Assembly: GCF_030406385.1 (NCBI RefSeq)
Contig: NZ_JAUEPM010000005.1
Span: forward strand, 1 to 64,000
Direction of reading: 5' to 3'
From: Microbacterium oryzae
GTDB taxonomy: Bacteria; Actinomycetota; Actinomycetes; Actinomycetales; Microbacteriaceae
Length of the DNA: 64,000 bases
The notes below the pieces were generated by a model. That model was not told the DNA's origin and searched no databases. It worked only from the letters and a program-made list of their open reading frames with translations. How positions within the stretch are numbered: position 1 is the first letter of the stretch; each line of letters begins with the position of its first letter. Positions 1 to 7,900 of this stretch are shown one piece after another. A program made the translations under genes and the position numbers.

Positions 1-80
1 CCAGTCACAAAGACCAGGCCGAGGATAATTTGGCATTTGACAAGTGCACGCTGTTGAGTTCTCAAGGATCAGACGCACCC
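1..80 (-). promoter_or_regulatory. rRNA operon leader (antitermination region)
   Basis: Read on the minus strand this segment carries TTGAGAACTCAACAGCGTGC followed by ACTTGTCAAATGCC. That block is characteristic of the transcribed leader just upstream of 16S rRNA in Actinobacteria, where it overlaps the boxA-like antitermination signal. The rRNA genes themselves would lie beyond position 1 and are transcribed leftward. No rRNA body sequence is inside the window. Recognition is by remembered family sequence, so the assignment is good but not proven. Confidence 0.72.
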
Positions 81-490
81 AGCCCCACGACTCCCGCCGT
101 GGCCCTCCGGGGCAACCATCCACCCCCAGCACCAAGACCAGAAGCCTCGAACCGGGGAGTTATGTTTTGTGTTCGTCGCTGACCTGGGGCGGGGAACCTT
201 CCGGCTCAACCTCGCTGCTTGGCGGCGACAAGAGACAACATTACGCTCAGCCCCCCACCCCCGCAAACCAACCAACCCCCGGGCGTGTCGCGCCGGCGGT
301 CTCTCGTTCGGGTGCGCACGCTGGCTGCTGCCGAGCATCCACTCGAGCCCGCGCGTCGGGCCGCCGGGCAGCATCCTCGCTCGCGCCCGGCGGTCCCGCT
401 CCGAGACTGCGTGTCGCGCACGCTGTCTCGGAGCGAGGGCGCGCCACGCCGCTGGTCGGTCGCCACCCACATGTCCGGGGGTACGAGAAA
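81..490. other. gene-free region upstream of the rRNA leader
   Basis: No convincing coding frame is present; the frames that run through here are low-complexity and contradict one another. The rRNA operon promoters (minus strand) should lie here. I see a CATAAC hexamer at 164-159 on the minus strand but no good -35 in front of it, so I do not assign a promoter. The stretch also holds the palindrome at 398-434. Confidence 0.5.
398..434. repeat. 37-bp palindromic repeat, copy 1
   Basis: The arms GCTCCGAGACTGCGT and ACGCTGTCTCGGAGC enclose a short GC core, giving a 15-bp stem with one central mismatch. A second copy of the same length, about 30 of 37 positions identical, sits at 35331-35367. 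Same-length copies 35 kb apart, both intergenic, indicate a dispersed REP-like element. It could also act as a transcription terminator. Confidence 0.6.
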
Positions 491-513
491 GGCCCCGTCC
501 GATGGACGGGGCC
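491..513 (-). terminator. terminator of tRNA-Ala
   Basis: Perfect 10-bp stem GGCCCCGTCC / GGACGGGGCC with a 3-nt loop. On the minus strand it is followed by TTTCTC. It lies 24 nt downstream of the tRNA. Confidence 0.75.
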
Positions 514-536
514 TGACCGACTGTCTCAACTCAGTG

Positions 537-609
537 TGGACCCAGGGGGATTCGAACCCCCGACCTTCTCATTGCGAACGAGACGCGCTACCAACTGCGC
601 CATGGGCCC
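537..609 (-). tRNA. tRNA-Ala (anticodon CGC)
   Basis: On the minus strand a 73-nt cloverleaf can be drawn. The acceptor arms GGGCCCA and TGGGTCC pair with one G-U. The D arm contains GCGCAGTTGGTAGCGC, and the T arm is GGGGG TTCGAAT CCCCC. The anticodon loop TTCGCAA gives anticodon CGC, which reads GCG (Ala). CCA is not encoded. A terminator follows. Confidence 0.92.
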
Positions 610-672
610 TTGCAACCCGCAATACGTTACCAGAGCAGGAGCTGGTTGCCGAATCGAGGGCAACCGCGCGCG

Positions 673-1686
673 TCAGCTCGCCGCGCGGCGAGCGAGCAGC
701 TGGCGCACGTGCGCCTCGATCTCGGCGTCGTCCACCACGCCCATGCCCGCATAGCGGGAGCGCTCGGCCGCAGGGCGAGCCGTCGCGATGGACACGGGGG
801 CTGCGGCCGCGGCCTGCGCGCGCAGTCCCTCCTCGCGGGCGGCCGCTCGCAGCGCCTCCTGCGCGCGTGCCTCCGCGAGCACGACCGCGGCACGCGATCC
901 GGACACGGAGGCGAGCGGCGCGGGAAGCGTCCGGGGTGTCCAGCCGCGGTCTTCCGCGTCGAGAAGCACCGGAGCGGTCCGGTGGACGGGGACGGACATC
1001 GCCACGGGCGCCGCCTCCGGCGCGCGGGCGACCGTCTGCGCCGCCGGGCGGCGCGTGCGGCGCGCGACCGCGGCCATCCTCGCCAGCGCCTGGATGGCGA
1101 CCAGTGCGGTCACCGCTCCCCCTGCCAGCCACCAACCGGCCCCGCCCTGAGCGAGCGCCGTCGCGCCGTACGCGATCGCCGCGAAGCTCGCCATCAGCAG
1201 CCCGGTCGCAGTGAGGCGCAGCGCACGTCGGGCGCGAGCCTGACGAGCGCGGCGGACAGCTGGATCGCGGCGGGCGGCTTCGAGGGCTCGGCGCCGGCGA
1301 TCGGCTTCGGCGGCGAGCTCGGCGCGGCGACGCTCGAGTTCGAGGGCGGCCTCCTCACGCGAGCGGTCCACGTCGGCCTGCACCTCGAGGCGCTTGCGCT
1401 CGAGCGCGATGCGGTTCTGCTCGGCGCGCAGCCGCTCCTCCTCCGCGCGCATGCGCTGCACGAGACGTTCCTGAGCCCGCGCCTCCCGCGCGGAGAGCTC
1501 GACATGGATCTCCGCCGGCGTCTCACTCGTCTCGGCGAGGACGCGCAGCGCCTGGCTGAGGCGCACGGCGTTGCGCTCGGCGGCGTTGTAGCGCATCCGG
1601 CTGTGCCACGTGGGCAGCAGGTACACGATCCACAGCAGCACCGCGACCGCGATGATCACGCCCCCACCCAGCATCTGCCCGCCCAT
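673..1686 (-). CDS. conserved membrane protein with long coiled coil
   Basis: 337 residues. An N-terminal membrane segment (about residues 8-24) is followed by a highly charged Ala/Glu/Arg-rich stretch (about 45-155) that should form a coiled coil. A hydrophobic pair follows (about 160-205), then a low-complexity tail. No enzymatic motif is visible. It resembles the large uncharacterised actinobacterial membrane proteins that sit beside galU. A TACCTT hexamer lies 6 nt before the ATG, so the mRNA may be leaderless. The function is unknown; a structural or envelope role is only inference. Confidence 0.75.
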   Translation of the reverse strand: MGGQMLGGGVIIAVAVLLWIVYLLPTWHSRMRYNAAERNAVRLSQALRVLAETSETPAEIHVELSAREARAQERLVQRMRAEEERLRAEQNRIALERKRLEVQADVDRSREEAALELERRRAELAAEADRRRRALEAARRDPAVRRARQARARRALRLTATGLLMASFAAIAYGATALAQGGAGWWLAGGAVTALVAIQALARMAAVARRTRRPAAQTVARAPEAAPVAMSVPVHRTAPVLLDAEDRGWTPRTLPAPLASVSGSRAAVVLAEARAQEALRAAAREEGLRAQAAAAAPVSIATARPAAERSRYAGMGVVDDAEIEAHVRQLLARRAAS

Positions 1687-1726
1687 GCTCTAAAGGTAGG
1701 GGAATCGGGGCGCGCGCCTCGACCAC

Positions 1727-1766
1727 GCGCCGCGCGTGTCGCGCCGCGCGTGTCGCGCCGTGCGCC
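1727..1766. repeat. 14-bp tandem repeat, about 2.9 copies
   Basis: The unit GCGCCGCGCGTGTC occurs at 1727-1740 and again at 1741-1754. A partial third copy, GCGCCGTGCGCC, occupies 1755-1766. It lies between the acetyltransferase and the membrane protein gene. Confidence 0.6.
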
Positions 1767-1773
1767 CAGCCGC

Positions 1774-2400
1774 TCAGCCGGCGAGATCCTGCGGCGGGAT
1801 GTCAGCGGCGTCGCCGGGCACGTCGCCGCGCAGCCATCGCGCGAGCACGCCGTGGTGCACGTCCTCGCGGACGAGTGCGAAGGCGTAGTGGTCGCGCCAG
1901 TCGCCGTCGATGTGGATGTAGCGGCGGCGCAGGCCCTCGTACCGGAAGCCCAGCTTCTGCACGATGCGGAGGCTCGGGATGTTCTCCGGTCGGATGCAGA
2001 TCTCCATCCGGTGGAGGCCGAGCTCGGTGAAGGCCAGGTCGGTCGCCATCGCCACCGCGGTGGGCGTGATGCCTCGCCCCGCGTAGCGCTCGCTCACCCA
2101 GTAGCCGATGGTGGCGGAGGACAGCGAGCCGCGGGCGATCCCCCAGATGTTCAGCTGACCGCAGACGGCGCCGTCGTACTCCATCACCATGGGCACGCCG
2201 GCACCGTCGCGGTACTGCTGCAGCAGGCGTCGGACACCCGCGCGCATGTCGAAGGAGACCGCGCCCTCCGGACTGGTCGCCTCCCAGGGACGCAGCCACG
2301 TGCGGTTCGACAGCAGCTCCTGCTGCAGCACGCGCGCGTCCCTGGGACGGACGAGTCGAATGGAGACCGGACCGTGCTCGCGCAAGAGCTGGCTATCCAT
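1774..2400 (-). CDS. RimJ/RimL-type GNAT N-acetyltransferase
   Basis: 208 residues from the chosen start. It matches ribosomal-protein-alanine acetyltransferase-like GNAT enzymes: acetyl-CoA binding region YAGRGITPTA, then LHRMEICIRPENIPS and the terminal LGFRYEGLRRRYIHIDG, which is typical of RimJ. An upstream ATG (2466) would overlap the galU stop. The ATG at 2400 is preceded by a strong GAGGAG ribosome site 5-8 nt away, so I take that one. It follows galU by 35 nt and is probably co-transcribed. The substrate is unknown; RimJ annotation is a family call. Confidence 0.87.
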   Translation of the reverse strand: MDSQLLREHGPVSIRLVRPRDARVLQQELLSNRTWLRPWEATSPEGAVSFDMRAGVRRLLQQYRDGAGVPMVMEYDGAVCGQLNIWGIARGSLSSATIGYWVSERYAGRGITPTAVAMATDLAFTELGLHRMEICIRPENIPSLRIVQKLGFRYEGLRRRYIHIDGDWRDHYAFALVREDVHHGVLARWLRGDVPGDAADIPPQDLAG

Positions 2401-2435
2401 CCGACTCTCCTCGGCCGACGTGTCGAGCAACCTGC

Positions 2436-3323
2436 TCAGAGCGTAGTCGCGAACTCCTTGAACCACGGACGCAGGTCCGGGCCGAGGTCGGGGCGGTCGG
2501 CGGCGAGCTGCACGATGGCCTTGATGTAGTCGAGCCGGTCGCCGGTGTCGTAGCGGCGGCCGCGGAAGATCACCCCGTACACGCCGGGGCCATCCTCGTC
2601 GGCGGCCACCTCCTGCAGCGCGTCGGTCAGCTGGATCTCGCCGCCCTTGCCCGGCTCGGTGTGCTCGAGCACGTCGAAGATCGCCGGCGTCAGCACGTAA
2701 CGGCCGATGATCGCGAGGTTCGAGGGCGCGTCCTCCTTGGCGGGCTTCTCGACGAGGCCCTTCACGCGGACGACGCCCTCGGTGTCGGTCGCCTCGACCT
2801 CGGCGCAGCCGTACATGTGGATGTGCTCGGGGTCGACCTCCATGAGGGCGACGATCTGCGCACCGCGCTTGCTCTGCTCGTCGATCATCGTCGAGAGGAG
2901 CTCGTCGCGCTCGTCGATGAGGTCGTCACCCAGCAGCACCGCGAACGGCACGTCTCCCACGTGCGCCTTCGCACGCAGCACGGCGTGGCCGAGGCCCTTG
3001 GGGTCGCCCTGTCGCACGAAGTGGATGTCGGCGAGGTCGCTCGACGCCTTCACGCGCTCGAGACGACCCTGGTCGCCCTTGCGCTCGAGGTTGCTCTCGA
3101 GCTCAGGGACGGAGTCGAAGTGGTTGGCCAGCGCGTTCTTGTTGCGCCCGATGATCATGAGCACGTCGCGGATGCCGGCGGCGACCGCCTCCTCCACGAC
3201 GTACTGGATGGCCGGCTTGTCGACGACCGGCAGCATCTCCTTGGGCGTGGCCTTGGTGGCAGGCAGGAACCGCGTCCCGAGCCCGGCGGCGGGGATGACC
3301 GCCTTGATCTTCGGTGAATCCAT
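2436..3323 (-). CDS. galU: UTP--glucose-1-phosphate uridylyltransferase
   Basis: 295 residues, the normal length. It makes UDP-glucose from UTP and glucose-1-phosphate for cell-wall polysaccharides and galactose metabolism. The N-terminal nucleotide-binding signature GLGTRFLPATKATPKEMLP is complete, followed by DKPAIQYVVEEA. Further family blocks are VLLGDDLI, GEIQLTDAL and YDTGDRLDYIKA. A TAGGCT -10 box (3330-3335) ends 6 nt before the ATG, so a leaderless mRNA is likely. It heads a leftward run with the GNAT gene. Confidence 0.96.
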   Translation of the reverse strand: MDSPKIKAVIPAAGLGTRFLPATKATPKEMLPVVDKPAIQYVVEEAVAAGIRDVLMIIGRNKNALANHFDSVPELESNLERKGDQGRLERVKASSDLADIHFVRQGDPKGLGHAVLRAKAHVGDVPFAVLLGDDLIDERDELLSTMIDEQSKRGAQIVALMEVDPEHIHMYGCAEVEATDTEGVVRVKGLVEKPAKEDAPSNLAIIGRYVLTPAIFDVLEHTEPGKGGEIQLTDALQEVAADEDGPGVYGVIFRGRRYDTGDRLDYIKAIVQLAADRPDLGPDLRPWFKEFATTL

Positions 3324-3413
3324 GGGCCCAGCCTAGGCGATCGGCCGATATTCTCCGTTCGCCGACACCCCCCGTCGCGTGCGATGACGTTTCTCCGCTC
3401 CTAGGATCGGGTC

Positions 3414-4001
3414 ATGCGGGACGACATCGAGCAGGCCAAGCGCGCGCTGCGCGCGGAGATCCGCGAGCGCAGGCAGAACGTCACCGACGCGCAGCGGCAC
3501 ACCGCGAGCGAGGGCGTGCGACGCCAGCTCGACGACCTCGTGCAGCGCGTCGGCGCCCGCTCGGTGTCCTGCTATCTGTCCAGCCCCTCCGAGCCCGACA
3601 CCCGCGCCTTCATCGACGCCGCGCTCGCTCGAGGCGTCCGCGTCCTGCTCCCCGTGACCCGCGCCGACGGCCTCCTCGACTGGACCGTCGCACGGACGGA
3701 TGGCCGGGAGATCGAGAGCGCGTACGGCGTTCCCGAGGCGGTCGGCGAGGTGCTCGGTCCGATCGCGGTGAACGACGTCGACCTGCTCATCGTCCCCGCA
3801 TCGGCGGTGGATGGCGAGGGCCTCCGGATGGGGTGGGGTCGCGGCTTCTACGACAAGACGCTCGGCTCGATGGCGCACAGGCCCCCGGTCTATGCGGTGA
3901 TCTATGATTCGGAGTTGGTCGATCGCGTCCCGCGCGAGCTGCACGATCAGCCCGTCGACGGCGTGGTGACCCCCACGAGGATCGTCGACTTCGCGGGCTG
4001 A
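3414..4001 (+). CDS. 5-formyltetrahydrofolate cyclo-ligase
   Basis: 195 residues. It converts 5-formyl-THF to 5,10-methenyl-THF using ATP. The hallmark C-terminal motif RMGWGRGFYDKTL (family RxGxGxGYYDR) and LLIVPASAVDGEG are present. The N-terminal basic helix KRALRAEIRERR is usual. TAGGAT at 3402-3407 stands 6 nt before the ATG, which indicates a leaderless start. It is divergent from galU and followed by a zinc-ribbon protein and mscL on the same strand, a frequent actinobacterial order. Confidence 0.94.
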   Translation: MRDDIEQAKRALRAEIRERRQNVTDAQRHTASEGVRRQLDDLVQRVGARSVSCYLSSPSEPDTRAFIDAALARGVRVLLPVTRADGLLDWTVARTDGREIESAYGVPEAVGEVLGPIAVNDVDLLIVPASAVDGEGLRMGWGRGFYDKTLGSMAHRPPVYAVIYDSELVDRVPRELHDQPVDGVVTPTRIVDFAG

Positions 4002-4040
4002 CGACCCCGGCCATCCGCTTCGAGACCCGAACGAGGACAC

Positions 4041-4301
4041 ATGCCCACGTACGCCTACGCCTGCACCGCCTGCGGCCACCGCTTCGACGCCGTCCAGGCC
4101 TTCAGCGACCCGTCGCTCACCGAGTGCCCGGAGTGCGCGGGGGTCCTCCGCAAGCAGTATGGCTCCATCGGCGTGACGTTCAACGGCTCCGGCTTCTACC
4201 GCACCGACTCGCGTTCGTCGTCGAGCGGCTCCGCGGGCACCTCCGCCCCGGCCGCACCGTCATCGGGGGCGGCAGTCGCTCCCGCCGCCTCCGGCTCCTG
4301 A
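4041..4301 (+). CDS. FmdB-family zinc-ribbon protein
   Basis: 86 residues. Two CxxC knuckles (YACTACGHRFD and TECPECAGVLRKQY) form the putative regulatory FmdB-type zinc ribbon, followed by TFNGSGFYRTD. The tail is a Ser/Ala/Gly/Pro linker. Members are small cytosolic proteins of unproven function, often annotated as putative regulators. It lies 39 nt after the folate gene and 50 nt before mscL. Confidence 0.88.
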   Translation: MPTYAYACTACGHRFDAVQAFSDPSLTECPECAGVLRKQYGSIGVTFNGSGFYRTDSRSSSSGSAGTSAPAAPSSGAAVAPAASGS

Positions 4302-4351
4302 CGCCGGGCGGTTCCAGCATCCGCCGGCTTCGTCGGCAGCAGGGAGAGAAC

Positions 4352-4774
4352 ATGCTTCAGGGCTTTCGCGACTTCATCCTGCGCGGGAACGTCGTCGAGC
4401 TCGCGGTCGCCGTCGTCATCGGCACGGCGTTCAACGCGATCGTCACCGTCCTCGTCGAGGCGCTCATCAACCCGCTGATCGCGCTCTTCTTCGACGCCTC
4501 GAGCCTTCAGGACGCCCTGCAGGTCACCGTGCCGACGCTGCTCGGGGGCGAGTCGACATCCGCGACGTTCGCATTCGGCGCTGTGCTCGCCGCGGTGATC
4601 AACTTCCTCGTGGTCGCGGCCGCGGTCTACTTCGTCATCGTGCTGCCGATGAACAAGGTCAACGAGATGCGGAAGGCCCGCGCCGGTGTCGTGGAGGAGG
4701 CCGTGCCCGCTCCCACCCAGGAGCAGCTCCTCACGGAGATCCGCGACCTGCTCGCGCAGCGTTCCGACCGGTAG
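4352..4774 (+). CDS. mscL: large-conductance mechanosensitive channel
   Basis: 140 residues. MscL releases solutes through the membrane on hypo-osmotic shock. The amphipathic N-terminus MLQGFRDFILRGNVVELAVA leads into TM1 (about 15-42). A periplasmic loop and TM2 (about 72-98) follow, then the cytoplasmic helix with EQLLTEIRDLL. The frame stays open upstream into the zinc-ribbon gene, but GGGAGAG 5 nt before this ATG and the family N-terminus fix the start. Confidence 0.95.
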   Translation: MLQGFRDFILRGNVVELAVAVVIGTAFNAIVTVLVEALINPLIALFFDASSLQDALQVTVPTLLGGESTSATFAFGAVLAAVINFLVVAAAVYFVIVLPMNKVNEMRKARAGVVEEAVPAPTQEQLLTEIRDLLAQRSDR

Positions 4775-4792
4775 CGGTCCAGAGCGCAGCGC

Positions 4793-4996
4793 TCACCAGT
4801 GCGGCGGCACGTCCCGCCGCAGCCGCTCGTCGTTCGGCCCCCGCTCCGCCGTCGACGGGCGGGCGGCGCTCGCGTCGTCGGCCGAGCGCAGCGTCGCCTC
4901 GGCGTCCGCGTCGGCGAGCGTCCCCTCCACCCGCGTCAGGCGCGCGCGACGTGCTCCCGCCACGCGCACGACGCGCTGGCGCGGCTCCTCGGCCAT
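4793..4996 (-). CDS. small conserved protein coupled to the helicase-like gene
   Basis: 67 residues, Arg/Ala/Glu-rich, ending in the distinctive RLRRDVPPHW. Its ATG overlaps the stop of the upstream helicase-like gene (TGATG), so translation is coupled. I do not recognise a named family. The terminal motif and coupling argue that it is a real gene and not a shadow. A role with the helicase-like protein is inference from position only. Confidence 0.62.
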   Translation of the reverse strand: MAEEPRQRVVRVAGARRARLTRVEGTLADADAEATLRSADDASAARPSTAERGPNDERLRRDVPPHW

Positions 4997-7900
4997 CAGA
5001 ACGCGAGCGGCTCGGTGTCGGAGTCGACGCGCGGCGTGTCCGCGGACACGCCGAGGACGGCGGCGATGCGCTGTGCGACAGCGGCCGGGTCGCTGTAGAG
5101 GTCGAACGCGTGCACCCGCACGTAGTGCCATCCCAGTCGGCGCAGCGCGTGCGGACGAAGCCGCAGCGACTCGCGCAGCGAGGCATCCCGCGACTCCGGG
5201 TCGCTCTCGACCACGACGGCCTTGCCGCTGCGCTGGGCGACGAGCGGGAGCATCCCGTGGTAGTCCACGTCGACCGCGACCCCGAGCTTCCTCAGCTCGC
5301 GCGCGAGCACGCGGGTGAGCGGGTCGGCGTCGTCCTCGCGTCGCGCCTGGCGACCGCGCTCGTTCGCCCGGGCGAGCACGCTCATGAGGATGGCCGCACC
5401 GTGCTCGAGACGCCCGTCGTCGGCCTCGGGCCGGATGGACGACACGATGATCATCGACCGGCGGGCGCGGGTCATGCCGACGGTGAGCAGCCGCTCGCCA
5501 TCCGGGGTCGACAGGTCGCCGAAGTCGCTCAGCACGCGGCCGTGCTTGGTGACGCCGTAGCCGAGGGAGAAGATGACGCGGTCCCGGCTCTCCGCGACCG
5601 ACTCCTCGAGCGTGAGGACCGTCAGCGGCTCGGTGGTGTCGCGGGAGACGAAATCGGCGACATCGGAGCGGCCGGCGAACGCGGTGGTGACGGCCGACCG
5701 GACCCGCTCGGCGTGCCGGCGGCTCGCCGTGACGATCATGAGCGACTCGTTCGGGCGGTTCACCGCGTGCTCGACGACGAGCGTCACCACGCGCTGCACC
5801 TCCGCGTCGGGGCTCTCCACCGCTCCGCTCTCGGGGTCGGGGGCGCCGAAGCCGCCCTCGACGTAGTCGACTGAGAGGCTGCCGCGGCCGAGGTACGAGC
5901 CTGCCCACGGCAGCGACACGATCTCGCCGCCGTAGAACGCGTCGTTGACGAGGTCCACGAGGTCCTCCCCGCCCGCGCGATAGCTGCGGGTGAGCGTCTC
6001 GACCGGCAGCACCTCCGCGAGACGCTCGAACGCGCTGGTCGACTCGGTCTGTGCAGGCGGCGTCTCGAGGACGGCAACCGAGAAGGGCACGGGACGCTGC
6101 GTCACCGGGTCGCCGAAGGCGACGACCTGGCGGGCGCGGCGCATGGCCGGGGTCGCTTCGGCGAGGCCGATCGCTCCGGCGTCGGCGAGCAGCACGACGT
6201 CGAAGTCAGGGGTGTCCGGGATGAGGGGCACGTCGTAGGGCGAGGCGATCCAGACCGGCGCGATCACTCGCGACAGGGTCGGTGCGATCCGTCCGAGCAC
6301 CTGCGGCGTGATGTCGCCGCGCGTCAGGGCGCGCTTCAGGCTGTCGGCCTCGCCGGGCTCGTCGACGATCCCGATCTTCCACTGCGTCGCGAGCTGCCAG
6401 GCCAGCAGGGGCCCGGAAGCCGCGGCGTGGGCCTCGTCGACGAGTCGGAAGTCGCGCTCGAGCCGGTCGACGACCGACGTGTTCGCACCGAGCAGCGCGC
6501 GGTCGGTCTGCAGCAGGTGCTCGAGCACCGACTGCCACCAGGCGAACTCCAGCTCCTCGCCGACCCGTTCCTCGTCGACATGGCGCACGGAGAGCTCGGT
6601 GAGCAGCGGCTCGAGCCCCAGACGCGAGAGCTCGGCGCGCAGCTCCGCGCGCTCGACGATGTTCTCGAACACGTCCGAGTCGGCCGCGAGGCCCGCGAGC
6701 GTGCGAACGAGGCGCTCCACCGGCATCGAGGCCAGGCGGGTGCCGCGGCCGAGCGCCGAGTCGAGGTCGCTGAGCTCGGCCTCCACACGCTGCCATTCGA
6801 CCTGCACGTCGGCGAGGCCGAGGGGCAGCTCCGGAATCGTGCCGACGTCGACGAGCTGCTGCCACTGCTGACGCTGCTGCTGGATGCGCGTGAGCGCCTC
6901 GTGCATGTCGCCGACGTGCACGCCCGGCCGGAGGTACTCCTTCGACAGGCGGCGCAGTCGCCGACGCTGCGCGCCGGTGAGACCGGACTCGCGCCGTGCG
7001 CCGAAGGCCTTGATCATGTCCGTCAGCGGGCGCTCGAAGGCGACGGGCGTGAAGCGGTCGAGCGAGTCGCGGATGCCGTGCAGGAGACGCAGGTACTCCC
7101 CGAGCTCGTCGATGGTCGTGAACGGGCGCATCCGCGTCTGCGAGATGAGCTCGAACCCGCGCTCGAGGAGCTCCGGCACGCTGGTGCGGTGCAGCTTGCC
7201 GGCCATCCGATGCGCGCTGCGCGCGTCGTCGGTCGACGAGAACGAGACGCCGTACCAGGGCGAGTCGTCAGGACCGACGCGGAACTCGCCCAGGCGCGCG
7301 GCGAGCGCGAGCGTCGAGGCCGCCTTCGAACGGTCGCCGGCGAGCTGCTCGAGCGCGCGGATGCCCAGACGGGCAGTCGTGGACGGCGGCGTCGGGAGGG
7401 CGGCGAGCTTCGTGAGGGTGCGCGTGGTCTCGAGCACGGAGACGCCGAGCCCGGGGTGCACGCGGGTGAGCGCGTGCCGGTAGTCGCGCAGCACGGAGCG
7501 CAGCCGCACGAGCGCGTCGTCGATGTCCGACACCTTCGGCTGCGTGGCCTTCTCGTTCCGGCCGATGGCGCGGATGAGGTCGCGTCGCAGGTCGGTGGGC
7601 GACACGGCGAGGCCCTCGAGGCCGATACCGGCGAGCCGGTGGCGGATGCCCTCGAGCGTGGAGCGCCGCGCGCTGACGACGAGCACGCGCTTGCCGTCGC
7701 GCACGAGGGCGCCCACGGCGTTGATGACCGTCTGCGTGCCGCCGGTGCCGGGCAGAGTGTGCACGGTGAGCGAGTGCCCGGCGGTGATGCGCGAGAGCAC
7801 GCGCTCCTGCTCGGCATCGGCGTCCAGCAGCATCGTGTCGGCGGCGGGGGCACGCTCGTCGGGATGCGCGAGCGCGGGGGCGGGTCGCTCGGCCGTCACC

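Noticed and set aside
159..187. rRNA promoter around the CATAAC hexamer
   Set aside because: The sequence 17 nt upstream (CCAGGT) is a poor -35, so no promoter is assigned.
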